64,000 nt of DNA from Pseudomonadota bacterium (GCA_018240525.1 JAFEFN010000003.1:1-64000), one strand, 5' to 3'; shown: positions 37,789 to 47,599, counted from the first letter of the stretch. A program made the numbers and translations. Notes: a model not told the origin generated them from the sequence alone.

Positions 37789-39195
37789 TCACTTGCTGTT
37801 CGCGTAAGCCTGGATGAGCTCGAACAGGTAGTCGCGCTCCGCGTACAGTCCCTGCACGGATTTGCGCTCGTTCAGGCCGTGCACGCCATTCCCGTCCGGA
37901 TCGGAGAAGCGTCCCGGGACACCGTAGGTCGGGATCCCGGCGGCATTGAGGAAGCGACCGTCGGTGGCGCCGGTGGTCATCGCCGGCAGCATGGGTACGC
38001 CTGGAAAATGCTTCGCGGCGATCTTCTTGGCGGTGCCGTACACCTGCGGCGTCAGCGGCGGCGGCGGCGGGGTCGGGCTGATGTCGCCGCTCGGGGTGAT
38101 GCTCACCGCCGGATCGTTCGCCGCCTTGACCAGCTGCGCGCGCACGTTCTCGATCGGGTCGCCGGGGAACATGCGGCAGTTCACGTTTGCAGTGGCATGC
38201 TGCGGCAGCGCGTTGTTGGCGTGACCGGCCTCCAGCCGCGTGGCAACGCAGGTGGTGCGCAGCATCGAGTGGAAGGTTGCGTCCCTGGACACGATCGCGT
38301 CGGCCTCCCGGTCGCGCGGGTTGGCGATCAACCGCAGCATGGCAGCGCCGGCTTCTCCCCCGCTGAGCTTGGCCATCTCGGTGAAGTACGCCCGCGTGGT
38401 ATCGCTGAACTGGACCGGGAACTCGTACTGACCGATGCGCACGACGGCGGCCGCGAGGCTGTAGATGGCATTGTCGGGACGGGGCCGGCTGCTGTGCCCG
38501 CCGGGATTGCGGGTCTCGACCAGGAAGTCCTGGTAGACCTTCTCCCCGGCCTGGATGCCAAGCGAGACGTTCTTGCCGCTGGCATCGCGCACGCCGACGC
38601 TGCCCTCGTTCAGGGCGAACGCGGCATCGATCCAGTCCTTGTGTTCGCTCGACAGCCAGCGGGCACCGTTGAAGGCGCCGCCCGTCTCCTCGCCGCAGGT
38701 CAGGGCAAGCTTGAGCGGCCGGCGCAGCTTGGTGCCCGACTGCTTCAGGCGCACGAGCGTGTCGGTGAAGATTGCCGCCTGGGCCTTGTCGTCGGAGGCG
38801 CCGCGTGCGTAGAAGTACCCGCCCTCCTCGACCAGCACGAACGGGTCCCGGGTCCAGTCCTCGCGCTTGGCCTCCACCACGTCCAGGTGCGCCAGCAGCA
38901 GGATGGCTTTCTCCGCATGGCCGGTGCCGGGGAGGGTCGCCACCAGACCGCCCTCCTTCGGATGGTCCGCGACCGCGAACAGGCGGATGTCCTCATCGTT
39001 GAACCCCGCGGCCTTCAATCGTGCCGCCATGCGCTCCGCGGCCAGCGTGCAGCTGCCGGCGGACAAGGTGGTGTTCGTCTCGACCAGTTCCTTGTACAGA
39101 TCCCGGAAGCGCGCCTGATCGGCTCGGATCTGCGCGTGCAGCGGGGCGACAAGGGTCGCGGCGATCAGCGCCGCCGGCAAAAAGCAAGAGCGCAA
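37789..39195 (-). CDS. Secreted M20-family metallopeptidase
   Basis: The 468-aa protein starts at a TTG at 39195 with AAGGAG seven bases upstream, followed by a signal peptide (LRSCFLPAALIAATLVAPLHA). No in-frame ATG gives a signal. The di-zinc peptidase motifs are present: LLAHLDVVEAKREDW, ASDDKAQ, LTCGEETGG and a C-terminal VHGLNE. A lid domain carries GGHSSRPRPDNAIYS. Members remove amino acids from small peptides or amides (carboxypeptidase, dipeptidase). A periplasmic location suggests peptide scavenging. Confidence 0.88.
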   Translation of the reverse strand: MRSCFLPAALIAATLVAPLHAQIRADQARFRDLYKELVETNTTLSAGSCTLAAERMAARLKAAGFNDEDIRLFAVADHPKEGGLVATLPGTGHAEKAILLLAHLDVVEAKREDWTRDPFVLVEEGGYFYARGASDDKAQAAIFTDTLVRLKQSGTKLRRPLKLALTCGEETGGAFNGARWLSSEHKDWIDAAFALNEGSVGVRDASGKNVSLGIQAGEKVYQDFLVETRNPGGHSSRPRPDNAIYSLAAAVVRIGQYEFPVQFSDTTRAYFTEMAKLSGGEAGAAMLRLIANPRDREADAIVSRDATFHSMLRTTCVATRLEAGHANNALPQHATANVNCRMFPGDPIENVRAQLVKAANDPAVSITPSGDISPTPPPPPLTPQVYGTAKKIAAKHFPGVPMLPAMTTGATDGRFLNAAGIPTYGVPGRFSDPDGNGVHGLNERKSVQGLYAERDYLFELIQAYANSK

Positions 39196-39491
39196 GGTCC
39201 GTCTCCTTCGCAAGATGTAAAATTGGATGCAAGGCCGCCAGCCGGGTGCGCGACCGCTCCGGCATCCTACAGCGATGCAGCACGAGCGACACCTGCACCC
39301 AGCGCTCCAAGCGCGGCTCGCGCGGCTGCGCGGGACTGCGCCGGCACTGCCGGACAATGGGAGCTTGGCTGTCAGTCGCGGCTGACAGGGGGAGCTAGCA
39401 CCTCTGCCATACAGGCGTTCACAGAGGAGGTGTATAAGAAACCCGCGCACCCAGGGGCGATTTTTTTGACGCAAGCACAAGGCAGTGCCAC

Positions 39492-40088
39492 ATGAATCAA
39501 GGATCCGAAGATCGCGCCGCGGCGCCCGGAACCGCGCTCGGCGAAGACACGATGGAGCTGCAACTGACCGAGACAGAGCAGCTCCTGCTGGCGGAAGCCG
39601 CGACGATGGCCCCGTCGCCGCTGCCGGTCGCGGACTCGCCCGAGCGCTTCGTGGTCGCCTCGTCGGCCGGCGAATACATCCACCGTCGAACTGCCCGCAT
39701 CGACCTGATCTGCACCATCACGTTCGCGGCCGCGCTGCTGGGAGTCTCGGCTGCGGCGATCTGGCACCCGACGACCGCACCGCGCGCACCGGCGCTCGCG
39801 GCCCGCAGCCTGACACCGACTTCGCGCATACCCGCCGCGGGCGACCGGGCATCGGCCGCTCCCGCGGTGCGGGTACAGAACCCGTTCGATGCGGCCGAAG
39901 TCTTCCAGTTTCCGCCCGGCACCAGCGAAGCCTCCGCCTACGATGCCGTGGCCGCCCTCCTGCTGGAGCGGGCACGGGAGCGCCGCGGTCACGGCCCGGG
40001 TGACACGCCGGCTGAGGGCACGGACCCGGATGCTTCGGGTCCCCGGCCCGATATCCTGGTGAGCAGGCTGGCGGAGGCGGCGCCCTGA
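39492..40088 (+). CDS. Single-pass membrane protein of unknown function
   Basis: The 198-aa protein has a polar N-terminus containing ELQLTETEQLLLAEAA, one central membrane helix (ICTITFAAALLGVSAAAIW), then an Ala/Pro-rich, acidic C-terminal region. The topology is a cytoplasmic N-terminus with an exposed tail. I do not recognise a family, and there is no coupled neighbour. A weak CCTCTG/CAGAGG stem lies in the AT-richer stretch just upstream. Confidence 0.5.
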   Translation: MNQGSEDRAAAPGTALGEDTMELQLTETEQLLLAEAATMAPSPLPVADSPERFVVASSAGEYIHRRTARIDLICTITFAAALLGVSAAAIWHPTTAPRAPALAARSLTPTSRIPAAGDRASAAPAVRVQNPFDAAEVFQFPPGTSEASAYDAVAALLLERARERRGHGPGDTPAEGTDPDASGPRPDILVSRLAEAAP

Positions 40089-40131
40089 TGCGCGCAGCCG
40101 GGCGGCCGTTCAGCCCGGCTGGCCCAGGCCT

Positions 40132-41679
40132 TCAACGTCCTCGGGCAGTGGCGCGGCGGGTGCGCCCCGCGCCTGGCCGACGCAGCGGTCCCGCATACCG
40201 CACGCGTCCGGCGTCCAGTTCGAGCTCATGGGTCGCCATGTGCGCCCACTCGGCGGCTGCGTGCGCTGCGACCACGATCGCCGTGCCCTGCGCGGCCATG
40301 CGCACGAGTTCCCGGCCCAGTGCAGCGCGCGTCGCGGCATCCAGGCCATCGAATGGCTCATCGAGAAGCAGCAAGCGCGGGCCATGAACGATGGCGCGTG
40401 CGAACAGCACGCAGCGCGCTTGCCCGTGCGAAAGGTCTCGGAGGGTTCGCGTGGCCCAGCGCGCCATCTTCAGGCGGCGCAGCAGCATGCGGGCCCGCTT
40501 GCGTTCGGCTGGCGTGGCAGGAGCCGGCATCCCCACGGCGGCGTGCAGGCCGGACAGCACCACTTCCGCAACCGTACAGCCGCGCGGGTAGCTCGCATGC
40601 AGGAATGGCGCCGACATCCCGGTCCAGCGGCGGAACTCCGCGAGGGGCACCCCGGGGCCGATCCCGGCGCGGACGACGGATCCCCCGGCGGCAACGCCGT
40701 GATCTCCGTACAGGGTGCGCAGCAGCGTGGTCTTGCCGGCACCATTGCCGCCATGGACCACCCAGAACTGCCCCGTGCCGATGGTGAGGGTGACCCCGGA
40801 AAGCGCCTGACGCCCATCGAGGTAGACACTCGCCCGCCGCAGGCAGACCAGCTCATGGCCGCCGTCCAGCCTCCTGCGCACCGGCGGCCCGGTGTGCGAG
40901 CCCGTGGCGGTCGCCGTCCCGAACAGCCTTGCCAACGAGGACCCGTCCAGGCGGCCCGAGTGCACGATGCGACCCGCGCGCAGCACGAGCAGGTGCGTCA
41001 TGGCGGCAGGTACGTCGGCGCGCTGATGGGTGGCCAGCACCACGGGCAGTCTGCCACGCAACCGGTTGAGCCAGCGCATCAGTCGCTGCTGGTTGGGGGC
41101 ATCCAGTCCGTTGAAGACCTCGTCGAGCAGCAGCAGCGCAGGCCTCGCGATGAGCGCCCGCGCCAGCAGCACCATGCGCCGCTCCCCGTACGAGAGTTCC
41201 AGAAAGCGCCGCTGCGCAAAGCGCGCCATCCCCAGTCGGCCCAGTACCGAGTGCACGGCGCGCCGGTCGGCGGGCGTGAGGGGCTCGAGCGGGATGTCCG
41301 TGCCGTAGATGCCGGTGCCCACCACCGCCGCGGCCGTGCTGTCCCAGTCGTAGCGCTGGTACTTGTCCTGGCGCTCGGGGCCGAGGTAGGCGATGCGACC
41401 CTTGACCTCGTAGGGGACACGATGCCATTCGCCTGCCAGGCGCCAGCGCACCGTGGCGGTCGTGGCGGGATCGGGCCGGACGATGCCGGCAATGACCTTC
41501 AGCAGTTGTGTCTTGCCGCTGCCATTGGTGCCGGCGAGCACCCAGCGCTCCCCGGGACGGATCCACCAGCGGATGTCCGTGAGTACGCGCCGGCCGGCGC
41601 GCTCGAGGGAGGCCCCCGAGAGACGCGCGTCCAGGTAGGCCTCGACCGGGGCCCGGGTGCCCGTTGTGGCGGGAGTCAC
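40132..41679 (-). CDS. Twin-domain ABC ATPase, ModF-like
   Basis: The 515-aa protein has two complete ATPase modules. The first has Walker A GTNGSGKTQ, signature LSYGERRM and Walker B LLLLDEVFNGLD. The second has GGNGAGKTT, LSHGQARC and LLLLDEPFDGLD. Paired domains in one chain without membrane parts fit the ModF/PhrA group rather than importers. The GTG at 41679 overlaps the upstream MFS stop by three bases (GTGA), so the two are translated together. No ABC permease is adjacent, and a molybdenum link is only by homology. Confidence 0.75.
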   Translation of the reverse strand: MTPATTGTRAPVEAYLDARLSGASLERAGRRVLTDIRWWIRPGERWVLAGTNGSGKTQLLKVIAGIVRPDPATTATVRWRLAGEWHRVPYEVKGRIAYLGPERQDKYQRYDWDSTAAAVVGTGIYGTDIPLEPLTPADRRAVHSVLGRLGMARFAQRRFLELSYGERRMVLLARALIARPALLLLDEVFNGLDAPNQQRLMRWLNRLRGRLPVVLATHQRADVPAAMTHLLVLRAGRIVHSGRLDGSSLARLFGTATATGSHTGPPVRRRLDGGHELVCLRRASVYLDGRQALSGVTLTIGTGQFWVVHGGNGAGKTTLLRTLYGDHGVAAGGSVVRAGIGPGVPLAEFRRWTGMSAPFLHASYPRGCTVAEVVLSGLHAAVGMPAPATPAERKRARMLLRRLKMARWATRTLRDLSHGQARCVLFARAIVHGPRLLLLDEPFDGLDAATRAALGRELVRMAAQGTAIVVAAHAAAEWAHMATHELELDAGRVRYAGPLRRPGAGRTRRATARGR

Positions 41680-42974
41680 GCTGGAGATGGCGCCGGGTGG
41701 CGGACCAGGGCTCGCGGCACGCGCACGCAGAGGATGAAGACCACGGCGGCCAGCGCAAAGCCGGTGAAGACCTGGAACGCCAGTGCATAGCTGCCGGTGC
41801 GATCGAAGGACTCGCCCGCCAGCCGGACCGACAGGAGGTGCAGGGGCAGCATGCACGCACCCATGAAGCCGATGGCGGTCCCGTAGGCGGCCGTGCCGAA
41901 GCAGTCCGCGATCAGGGCGCCCCACACGGGCATGACGCTGCCGATGGCCAGGCCCGCCAGGCAGGACGCACCGAGTAGCGCGCGGTAACCCGGGTGTGCC
42001 TGCAGGATGAGCAGGAACAGCACCGTGAACAGCGACGCGGCGACCACCAGGTAGCGCCGGTCGAGGTAGTCGGAGAGGGCGCCGTTCAGGACCTTGCCGG
42101 CGACGCCGCTCATCGACAGACACGCCACCAAGAATGCCGCCGCTTCACGCGAGATGCCGCCGTCGGTCACAAACGGTACGAAGGTGACCCCGAGCATCGC
42201 GTTCATGATCGCAAGGTTCAGCCCGATGCCGAGCAGCAGGCACCAGAAGTTGCGGTTGGCGGCGAGTTCGCGTCGACGCCAGGCGCGCATCGCCCCGGCG
42301 TCCCCCGCACGGGCACCGCCGCGCGCGCTGCCGGCGAGTTCCCGATGGTCCAGGAGGTGCAGCTCGGCGGGACTGCTGCGGATGACCAGGGCGGCTACGA
42401 CGGTGACGACGACGGCGACCAGGCCACCCTGTACCAGCAGCGCGCCGCGCCAGCCGAGCAGGGAGATCAGGTGCGCGAGCAGAGGAGCGACGAGCACCCC
42501 GCCCATGGACGTTGCGGCGGTGACCAGTCCCATCGCCCGCCCGCGATGCACGAAGAACCAGCGCGCCATGGCGGTCTGTGCGGCGAAGGGCCCGACGGCG
42601 GCCGTGCCCGCGCATACCAGGAAAAACACGCACAGCGCCATCGTCAGCGGTCCGGGCGCCAGGCCGATCAGTACCAGGCCGCCCCCGATGAGCCAGCCGC
42701 CCACCAGCATCACGCGGCGCAGCGATACCCGATCGAGAACCGGCCCGATCAGCAGCCCCATGACGGCCATACCGACCTGCAGCACGATCATGCCGTTGCC
42801 GGCAGCGGCCCGTGACAGGTGGAACTCCGCGGCCAGCGGCTTGACGAACAGCCCGTACGCGTAAGTCGTACTGCCGATGCTCAGCATCTCGGTGATGAAG
42901 ACCGCGGCCAGCATCCACCAGCCGTAGTAGATCCGGCCTTGCCGGGCCCCGGCCGCATCGACCGGGTCGCTCAT
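41676..42974 (-). CDS. MFS transporter
   Basis: The 432-aa protein has twelve predicted helices. GPVLDRVSLRRVMLVGGWL carries the loop 2-3 motif of major facilitator carriers, and a second copy is at GALSDYLDRRYLVV. Overall it resembles the oxalate/formate antiporter-like and monocarboxylate carriers. It is translationally coupled to the twin ATPase downstream, an unusual pairing because MFS carriers need no ATPase. Substrate unknown. Confidence 0.85.
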   Translation of the reverse strand: MSDPVDAAGARQGRIYYGWWMLAAVFITEMLSIGSTTYAYGLFVKPLAAEFHLSRAAAGNGMIVLQVGMAVMGLLIGPVLDRVSLRRVMLVGGWLIGGGLVLIGLAPGPLTMALCVFFLVCAGTAAVGPFAAQTAMARWFFVHRGRAMGLVTAATSMGGVLVAPLLAHLISLLGWRGALLVQGGLVAVVVTVVAALVIRSSPAELHLLDHRELAGSARGGARAGDAGAMRAWRRRELAANRNFWCLLLGIGLNLAIMNAMLGVTFVPFVTDGGISREAAAFLVACLSMSGVAGKVLNGALSDYLDRRYLVVAASLFTVLFLLILQAHPGYRALLGASCLAGLAIGSVMPVWGALIADCFGTAAYGTAIGFMGACMLPLHLLSVRLAGESFDRTGSYALAFQVFTGFALAAVVFILCVRVPRALVRHPAPSPA

Positions 42975-43100
42975 CGCCGGGCCATCCGCACGCGAGGAAT
43001 CCTGCAGATGCCACGGAAGGCGGACGCGCAGCGGTTCATCCGCGCACTCTACCTCAGTGTGAGACCGCGACGGCGTTCTCCGCCCGCGGCGGCGCCGCGC

Positions 43101-43361
43101 TCAGTCGGTGCTGCAGGTGAACGTGAAGTTCGCGTCGCGGTAGCCACCGTCCTGGATCACCGCGTACTTGCCCTGCTTCTGGCAATAGCGGCTGGCGTCG
43201 CGCGATGCGGCCGCGTTCAGGTCGGTCGGCCCGGTGAGTGCGTAGAGGTTGGCGCCGGTGCGGTCCCTGCCCGCCACGACGACCTTCGGGGCCGAGGCAC
43301 AGCCGGCCACCCCGGCGGCGACGATACCGAGTGCGATGCAGGTGCGAAGGAGTCGGTTCAT
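43101..43361 (-). CDS. Small lipoprotein
   Basis: The 86-aa protein has a lipobox ending AAGVAGC (Cys21) and a short mature domain with RDASRYCQKQGKYAVIQDGG and a second Cys near the end, possibly disulfide linked. Small proteins of this style occur widely in proteobacterial envelopes without known roles. The ATG at 43361 is set by the lipoprotein signal. Confidence 0.6.
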   Translation of the reverse strand: MNRLLRTCIALGIVAAGVAGCASAPKVVVAGRDRTGANLYALTGPTDLNAAASRDASRYCQKQGKYAVIQDGGYRDANFTFTCSTD

Positions 43362-43510
43362 GCGACGGTACCCGCTGACGGTGCTGGCAGCAGCGTAGCT
43401 TCCCGGTTGGCGCGACGGCAGTGATGCAGGTCTCGGCACTCATCCGCGGGAGCTTCCGCGGCCGTCTTCCACGCGGCGATTACGACATAAGATCAGCCCG
43501 AGGTGGCGAA

Positions 43511-44002
43511 CTACTGCACGGGAGGCACGGTCGTCTCGATGGCATTCCAGGTATCGGCAAGGATGAGCCACCGGCCGTGCTCGCGCCGGAACAGTGTGAG
43601 CAGCGCGCCCGAGCCGACCGTGCGACCGGCCTTGTCCGCAATCGAGTACGTCTTCCACTGATAGCCAAGATCCCCGGATGCGACGCCGGCACCCAGGGGC
43701 GCATCGGTGACCGTGAGCCCGGCGGCGGCAAACTCGGCGGCCGTCTTGGTAAGGTATTCACCGATCGCAACCCGGCCCCTGACCAAGGGTTTCCCCGGCG
43801 CACTGAGCACCGCGTCCTCGGCGTACAGTGCCGTGACCGCCGCCGGGTTGCCGGCGTTGAAGGTCTCCTTCCACGCGATGCTGGCGGCCTCGACCCCGGC
43901 CGCATCCGTCGCCGCGCTCCGGCCGCAGCCGGCACCGAGCAGCGCCGCAGCGGCCATTCCCGCCAGCAAGGGCGCGCGCATCCTCGAGCAACTCCCGGCC
44001 AT
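43511..44002 (-). CDS. NTF2-like (DUF4440) lipoprotein
   Basis: The 163-aa protein has a lipobox ending LLGAGC (Cys26) and an NTF2-like domain: AWKETFNAGNPAAVTALYAE, then LSAPGKPLVRGRVAIGEYL and RWLILADTWNAIE. It is the third NTF2-like protein of the window and the only one carrying a lipid anchor. It lies divergent from the DUF885 peptidase gene with about 160 bases between. Confidence 0.75.
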   Translation of the reverse strand: MAGSCSRMRAPLLAGMAAAALLGAGCGRSAATDAAGVEAASIAWKETFNAGNPAAVTALYAEDAVLSAPGKPLVRGRVAIGEYLTKTAAEFAAAGLTVTDAPLGAGVASGDLGYQWKTYSIADKAGRTVGSGALLTLFRREHGRWLILADTWNAIETTVPPVQ

Positions 44003-44073
44003 CAGCCCTCCCTCGTTCGCAGTTCGGATGGTCCCCGTGCCACGGCTCGTCGGCCTGTCGCTCAGGACCGCTC

Positions 44074-44079
44074 TATACT
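44074..44079 (+). promoter_or_regulatory. -10 box candidate for the DUF885 gene
   Basis: TATACT matches the sigma-70 -10 consensus at five of six bases and lies 88 bases before the TTG start. The same hexamer form precedes the carbonic anhydrase gene at 62937. No clear -35 is seen. Confidence 0.4.
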
Positions 44080-44161
44080 GCCACCGCACCAGGACCCGCG
44101 CCGAGGCCGCCGCGCCGCGCGGGCGCACCATGGGCCCCGTCAACGTCCGGAGTGTCGTCCC

Positions 44162-45970
44162 TTGCCGCATGCCCCGCAGGTCGATTCCAGTTCCCCAGCC
44201 ACCCCGGTCGCGCGGCTCGCCCGGCCGCTGGTCCGCATTGCCGGCCTCTGCGTCGTGGCCGCGCTCCTCGGCAGCTCCGCCGCGCTTGCCGCCGCGCCCC
44301 CCGCGCCGAGCTTCGCCCACTTCGTCGACAGCTACCTGGATCGCTTCGGCAGCTTCCACCCCTCGATCGCCGCAGGCAACGGACTGCATGGGCACGACGG
44401 CCACCTCGAGGACTTCTCGGCCGCCGCCATCGCCGTGGAGGTGCGCTGGCTGCGCAACGCGCGCCGTGGACTGGAGGCTTTCGACCCGGCCAGCCTCAGC
44501 CCCGACGAGCGTGCCGACCGGGAGGTTCTTGCCGGGATCATCGACGGCTGGCTGCTGGACCTCGACACGGTGCGCACCTGGCAGCGCAACCCCATGGTCT
44601 ACGTGGCCGCCATCTCCGATGGCATGCACAATCTTGCGACCATGGATTCCGCCCCGGCGGAAGTGCGCATGCGCCATGCACTCAGCAAGCTGCAGCCAGT
44701 TGCGTCCCTGCTGCACGCCGCGCGCGTGAACATCAAGAACCCGCCGCAGGTATTCGTCGAGCGGGCCATCGCCATGCTGGACGGGGTCTCGGACCTGCTG
44801 ATGCACGACCTGGCGCTGGCCTTCCCGGCCAATGGCCACGACGCGCTGCGCGAACAACTGCTCAGCCGGGCCGCCTCGGTCAACCACGCCATCCTGGCGT
44901 ACCGCAAGGACCTGCAGACGCACGTCGAACCGAGCGCGCACGGCTCATTCGTCATTGGCACCGCCAATCTCGAGGCGCGCTATCGGGCCGAGGAGCTCAT
45001 CGACCTGCCCGCCAGTCAGCTGCTGGCCATCGGGGAACGTGAGCTCGCCCGCGAACAGCGCGAGTTCGAGCAGACCGCCCTGCGCATCGATCCCGCCAAG
45101 CCGGCGGCGCAGGTCTGGGAGGCGGTGCAGGGCTACCACCCGGATCCCGGCCAGCTGGTGCCCGCTGCCGGCGCGGTGGTGTCCGAGCTGTTCGCCTTCA
45201 TCGATGCCCACCAGCTCATGAAGGTCCCGCCCGCAGAGCAGCACGTCGTGGTGGCACCCGCCCCCGCCTACGACCTCGGGCTGGCCTCGATGCACTCCTC
45301 CCCGCCGCTCGAGCCGCACCCGGTCAAGAGCTACTACTACATCACGGACGTCGACAGCCACTGGCCGGCGGAGCGCCAGCAGGCCTGGCTGCGCACCCTC
45401 AACTACGCGACGCTCGCCGACATCAGTGCCCATGAGGTGGCGCCCGGACACTACGTGCACAGCCTCTACATGCGCCACACCCCGGGCAAGATCCGTCGCA
45501 TCTGGGTCGGCCTCAACCCCTTCCCGCAGCCCTCCTCGGGACAGGACGGCTGGGCGCACTACGCCGAGCAGATGGTCAGCGACGAGGGGTTCCATGGCGA
45601 GGATCCGCGCTATCGGCTGGCGATGCTCGCCGAATCGCTGAACCGCATCTGCCGGCTGATCACGGGCATCCGCCTGCACAGCGGCGAATGGACGATCGAG
45701 CAGGCCACGCAGCTCTTCGAGCGCGAGGCCCACCTGCCCGCTGCCGCCGCCCGGCGCGAGGCAGTCCGTGGCACCTACGACCCGACCTACGGTGGCTACA
45801 CCTTGGGCAAGATGGCGGCCCTGAAGCTGCGCGCGGACTACCAGGCCGCAAAGGGAGCCGCATACTCACTGCAGGACTTCCACGAGCGCGTCATGACCGA
45901 CGGCATCGCCCCGTGGAAGGTACACCGCGAGCTGCTGCTGCCCGGCGACGCGGGCGCGGTCCTCGAGTAG
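44162..45970 (+). CDS. Secreted DUF885-family zinc metallopeptidase-like protein
   Basis: The 602-aa protein has a signal peptide (AGLCVVAALLGSSAALAA) and the DUF885 hallmark DISAHEVAPGHYVHSLYM, an HExxPGH zinc-site variant, with later Glu/His-rich helices. The family is thought to be a thermolysin-related peptidase or hydrolase group, and activities are rarely proven. A TTG at 44162 is the best start because no ATG or GTG precedes the signal within range. A polyamine-type binding protein gene starts two bases after its stop and is probably cotranscribed. Confidence 0.75.
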   Translation: MPHAPQVDSSSPATPVARLARPLVRIAGLCVVAALLGSSAALAAAPPAPSFAHFVDSYLDRFGSFHPSIAAGNGLHGHDGHLEDFSAAAIAVEVRWLRNARRGLEAFDPASLSPDERADREVLAGIIDGWLLDLDTVRTWQRNPMVYVAAISDGMHNLATMDSAPAEVRMRHALSKLQPVASLLHAARVNIKNPPQVFVERAIAMLDGVSDLLMHDLALAFPANGHDALREQLLSRAASVNHAILAYRKDLQTHVEPSAHGSFVIGTANLEARYRAEELIDLPASQLLAIGERELAREQREFEQTALRIDPAKPAAQVWEAVQGYHPDPGQLVPAAGAVVSELFAFIDAHQLMKVPPAEQHVVVAPAPAYDLGLASMHSSPPLEPHPVKSYYYITDVDSHWPAERQQAWLRTLNYATLADISAHEVAPGHYVHSLYMRHTPGKIRRIWVGLNPFPQPSSGQDGWAHYAEQMVSDEGFHGEDPRYRLAMLAESLNRICRLITGIRLHSGEWTIEQATQLFEREAHLPAAAARREAVRGTYDPTYGGYTLGKMAALKLRADYQAAKGAAYSLQDFHERVMTDGIAPWKVHRELLLPGDAGAVLE

Positions 45971-45972
45971 GA

Positions 45973-47127
45973 ATGGGCTGCGCGCACCGCTCGCACGCTG
46001 CCCGCCCGGCCCGCCGGGCCACTGCACCGGCCGGCCTGGCCCTCGTGCTGCTGGCCGCCTGCGGTGGCGGGCCGGGCGGGGCCGGTGGCCACAGCACCGA
46101 GAAGGTCGTCAATCTCTACAACTGGGCGGACTACATGGACCCGGCCGTCCTCCAGGACTTCGAGAAGGAGTACGGCATCCACGTCAACTACGACGTGTAT
46201 GACTCAAACGAGATCCTCGAGACCAAGCTGCTGGCCGGTCATTCCACCTACGACATCGTCGTGCCTTCCGCGTACTTCCTCGAGCACGAGATTGCGGCGG
46301 GTGTGTACCAGAAGCTCGACAAGAGCCAGCTGCCGAACCTGAAGAACGTCGAGCCGGAGGTGACTGCCGGGCTGGCCGCGTACGACCCGGGCAACCAGTA
46401 CGCGGTCGGCTACATGTGGCTGAGCACGACCGGCATCGGCTACAACGTTCCCGAGATCAGGGCGCGCCTGCCGGATGCCCCGGTCGACAGCTGGCGCATG
46501 TTCTTCGACCCGCAGGTCCTGTCGAAATTCAAGGATTGCGGGGTCGCCATGCTGGATGCCCCCATCAACGTCGTCGGGGCCGCACTGGCGTACCTGAGGC
46601 GCGATCCCAACAGCGAGTCGCCGCAGGACCTGGCCGCGGTGGAGAAGCTGCTGTACGCGGTGCGGCCGTACGTACGCAGCGTGAACTCCGCGCAGTACTT
46701 CGGCGACCTCGCCAATGGCGACCTGTGCCTCGTGCTGGGCTGGTCCGGCGACATCGTGCTGTCGCGGGCGCGTGCACGGGAGGCGGGCAAGAAGGTGCAG
46801 CTGGCCTTCTCGATTCCCAGGGAAGGCACGGTCAGCAACTTCGACGTGCTGGCGATTCCCGCCGGGGCGGCACACCCGCGCAACGCCCACCTGTTCATCA
46901 ACTACCTGCTGCGACCCGAGGTCGCGGCCCGCAACACCAACAGCATCATGTACGCGAACAGCGTCATCACCGCATCCATGCCCTGGCTCACGGATTCCCT
47001 GCGCAACGATCCGGCCGTCTATCCGCCGCGCGAAGTGCGCGACCGGCTGGTCCCTTCGCGCGCCAAGTCACCCCAGTACACGCGCCTGCTCATGCACATG
47101 TGGACGCGCTTCAAGAGCCACACCTGA
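45973..47127 (+). CDS. Polyamine-type ABC transporter substrate-binding lipoprotein (PotF-like)
   Basis: The 384-aa protein has a lipobox ending LVLLAAC (Cys30) and a periplasmic binding fold typical of PotD/PotF: VNLYNWADYMDPAVLQDFEK near the start, YDIVVPSAYFL, and SIPREGTVSNFDVLAIP. The family delivers putrescine or spermidine to ABC permeases, here not adjacent. The ATG at 45973 lies two bases after the DUF885 stop. Binding residues cannot be fixed by eye, so another amine or signalling ligand is possible. Confidence 0.85.
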   Translation: MGCAHRSHAARPARRATAPAGLALVLLAACGGGPGGAGGHSTEKVVNLYNWADYMDPAVLQDFEKEYGIHVNYDVYDSNEILETKLLAGHSTYDIVVPSAYFLEHEIAAGVYQKLDKSQLPNLKNVEPEVTAGLAAYDPGNQYAVGYMWLSTTGIGYNVPEIRARLPDAPVDSWRMFFDPQVLSKFKDCGVAMLDAPINVVGAALAYLRRDPNSESPQDLAAVEKLLYAVRPYVRSVNSAQYFGDLANGDLCLVLGWSGDIVLSRARAREAGKKVQLAFSIPREGTVSNFDVLAIPAGAAHPRNAHLFINYLLRPEVAARNTNSIMYANSVITASMPWLTDSLRNDPAVYPPREVRDRLVPSRAKSPQYTRLLMHMWTRFKSHT

Positions 47128-47137
47128 GGCTGCCGCC

Positions 47138-47560
47138 TCAGCGCGGCACCTCACCGCGCGAGCGGTGCAGCCAGGCCACCAGGATGCCCAGCAGCACCAT
47201 CAGGATGAGTTCGAACACGATCTGCCGGGCAACCAGCGCTCCGGGCAGCGGTTGCACGGCGTAGTAGATCAGGTAGGTCGGCACGACGGTGAGCAGCGCG
47301 GTGGCCACGCCAAACCGCACGCCCTGCGCCATCCACGGCCGTGCCTGGACCCCGCGGGCGTAGATCCACGTGAACGCCCCGGCCAGCAGGACATGCGCGA
47401 GCAGCATGTACGGAAAGTACCGTGACGCATCGGCCGGGCTCCGGAAGAGGCCCGGCAGCTGCGCGTAGTCCGGCCCCAGCAGCACGCTGTGAACCACGAA
47501 GTCGCCGGTCATCCAGGCCACGAACAGCACGATCCAGCCGGTGATGAATTTCTTGCCCAT
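47138..47560 (-). CDS. Small integral membrane protein
   Basis: The 140-aa protein has four predicted helices: FITGWIVLFVAWMTGDFVVH at the start, LLAHVLLAGAFTWIY, LLTVVPTYLIYYAV and IVFELILMVLLGILVAWL. I recall small uncharacterised proteins of this shape in proteobacteria and do not name the family. Its stop lies 10 bases from the convergent PotF-like gene. A palindrome lies 22 bases upstream of its start. Confidence 0.6.
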   Translation of the reverse strand: MGKKFITGWIVLFVAWMTGDFVVHSVLLGPDYAQLPGLFRSPADASRYFPYMLLAHVLLAGAFTWIYARGVQARPWMAQGVRFGVATALLTVVPTYLIYYAVQPLPGALVARQIVFELILMVLLGILVAWLHRSRGEVPR

Positions 47561-47581
47561 GACTCTCCCCTGTGTGTTATC

Positions 47582-47599
47582 GAGCCGGCCGGCCGGCTC
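47582..47599. repeat. 18-bp perfect palindrome upstream of a divergent pair
   Basis: GAGCCGGCCGGCCGGCTC is self-complementary and sits between the small membrane protein gene (start 47560) and the APC permease (start 47744). It could be an operator or a transcript hairpin. In GC-rich DNA such runs of GGCC also arise by chance. Confidence 0.3.
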
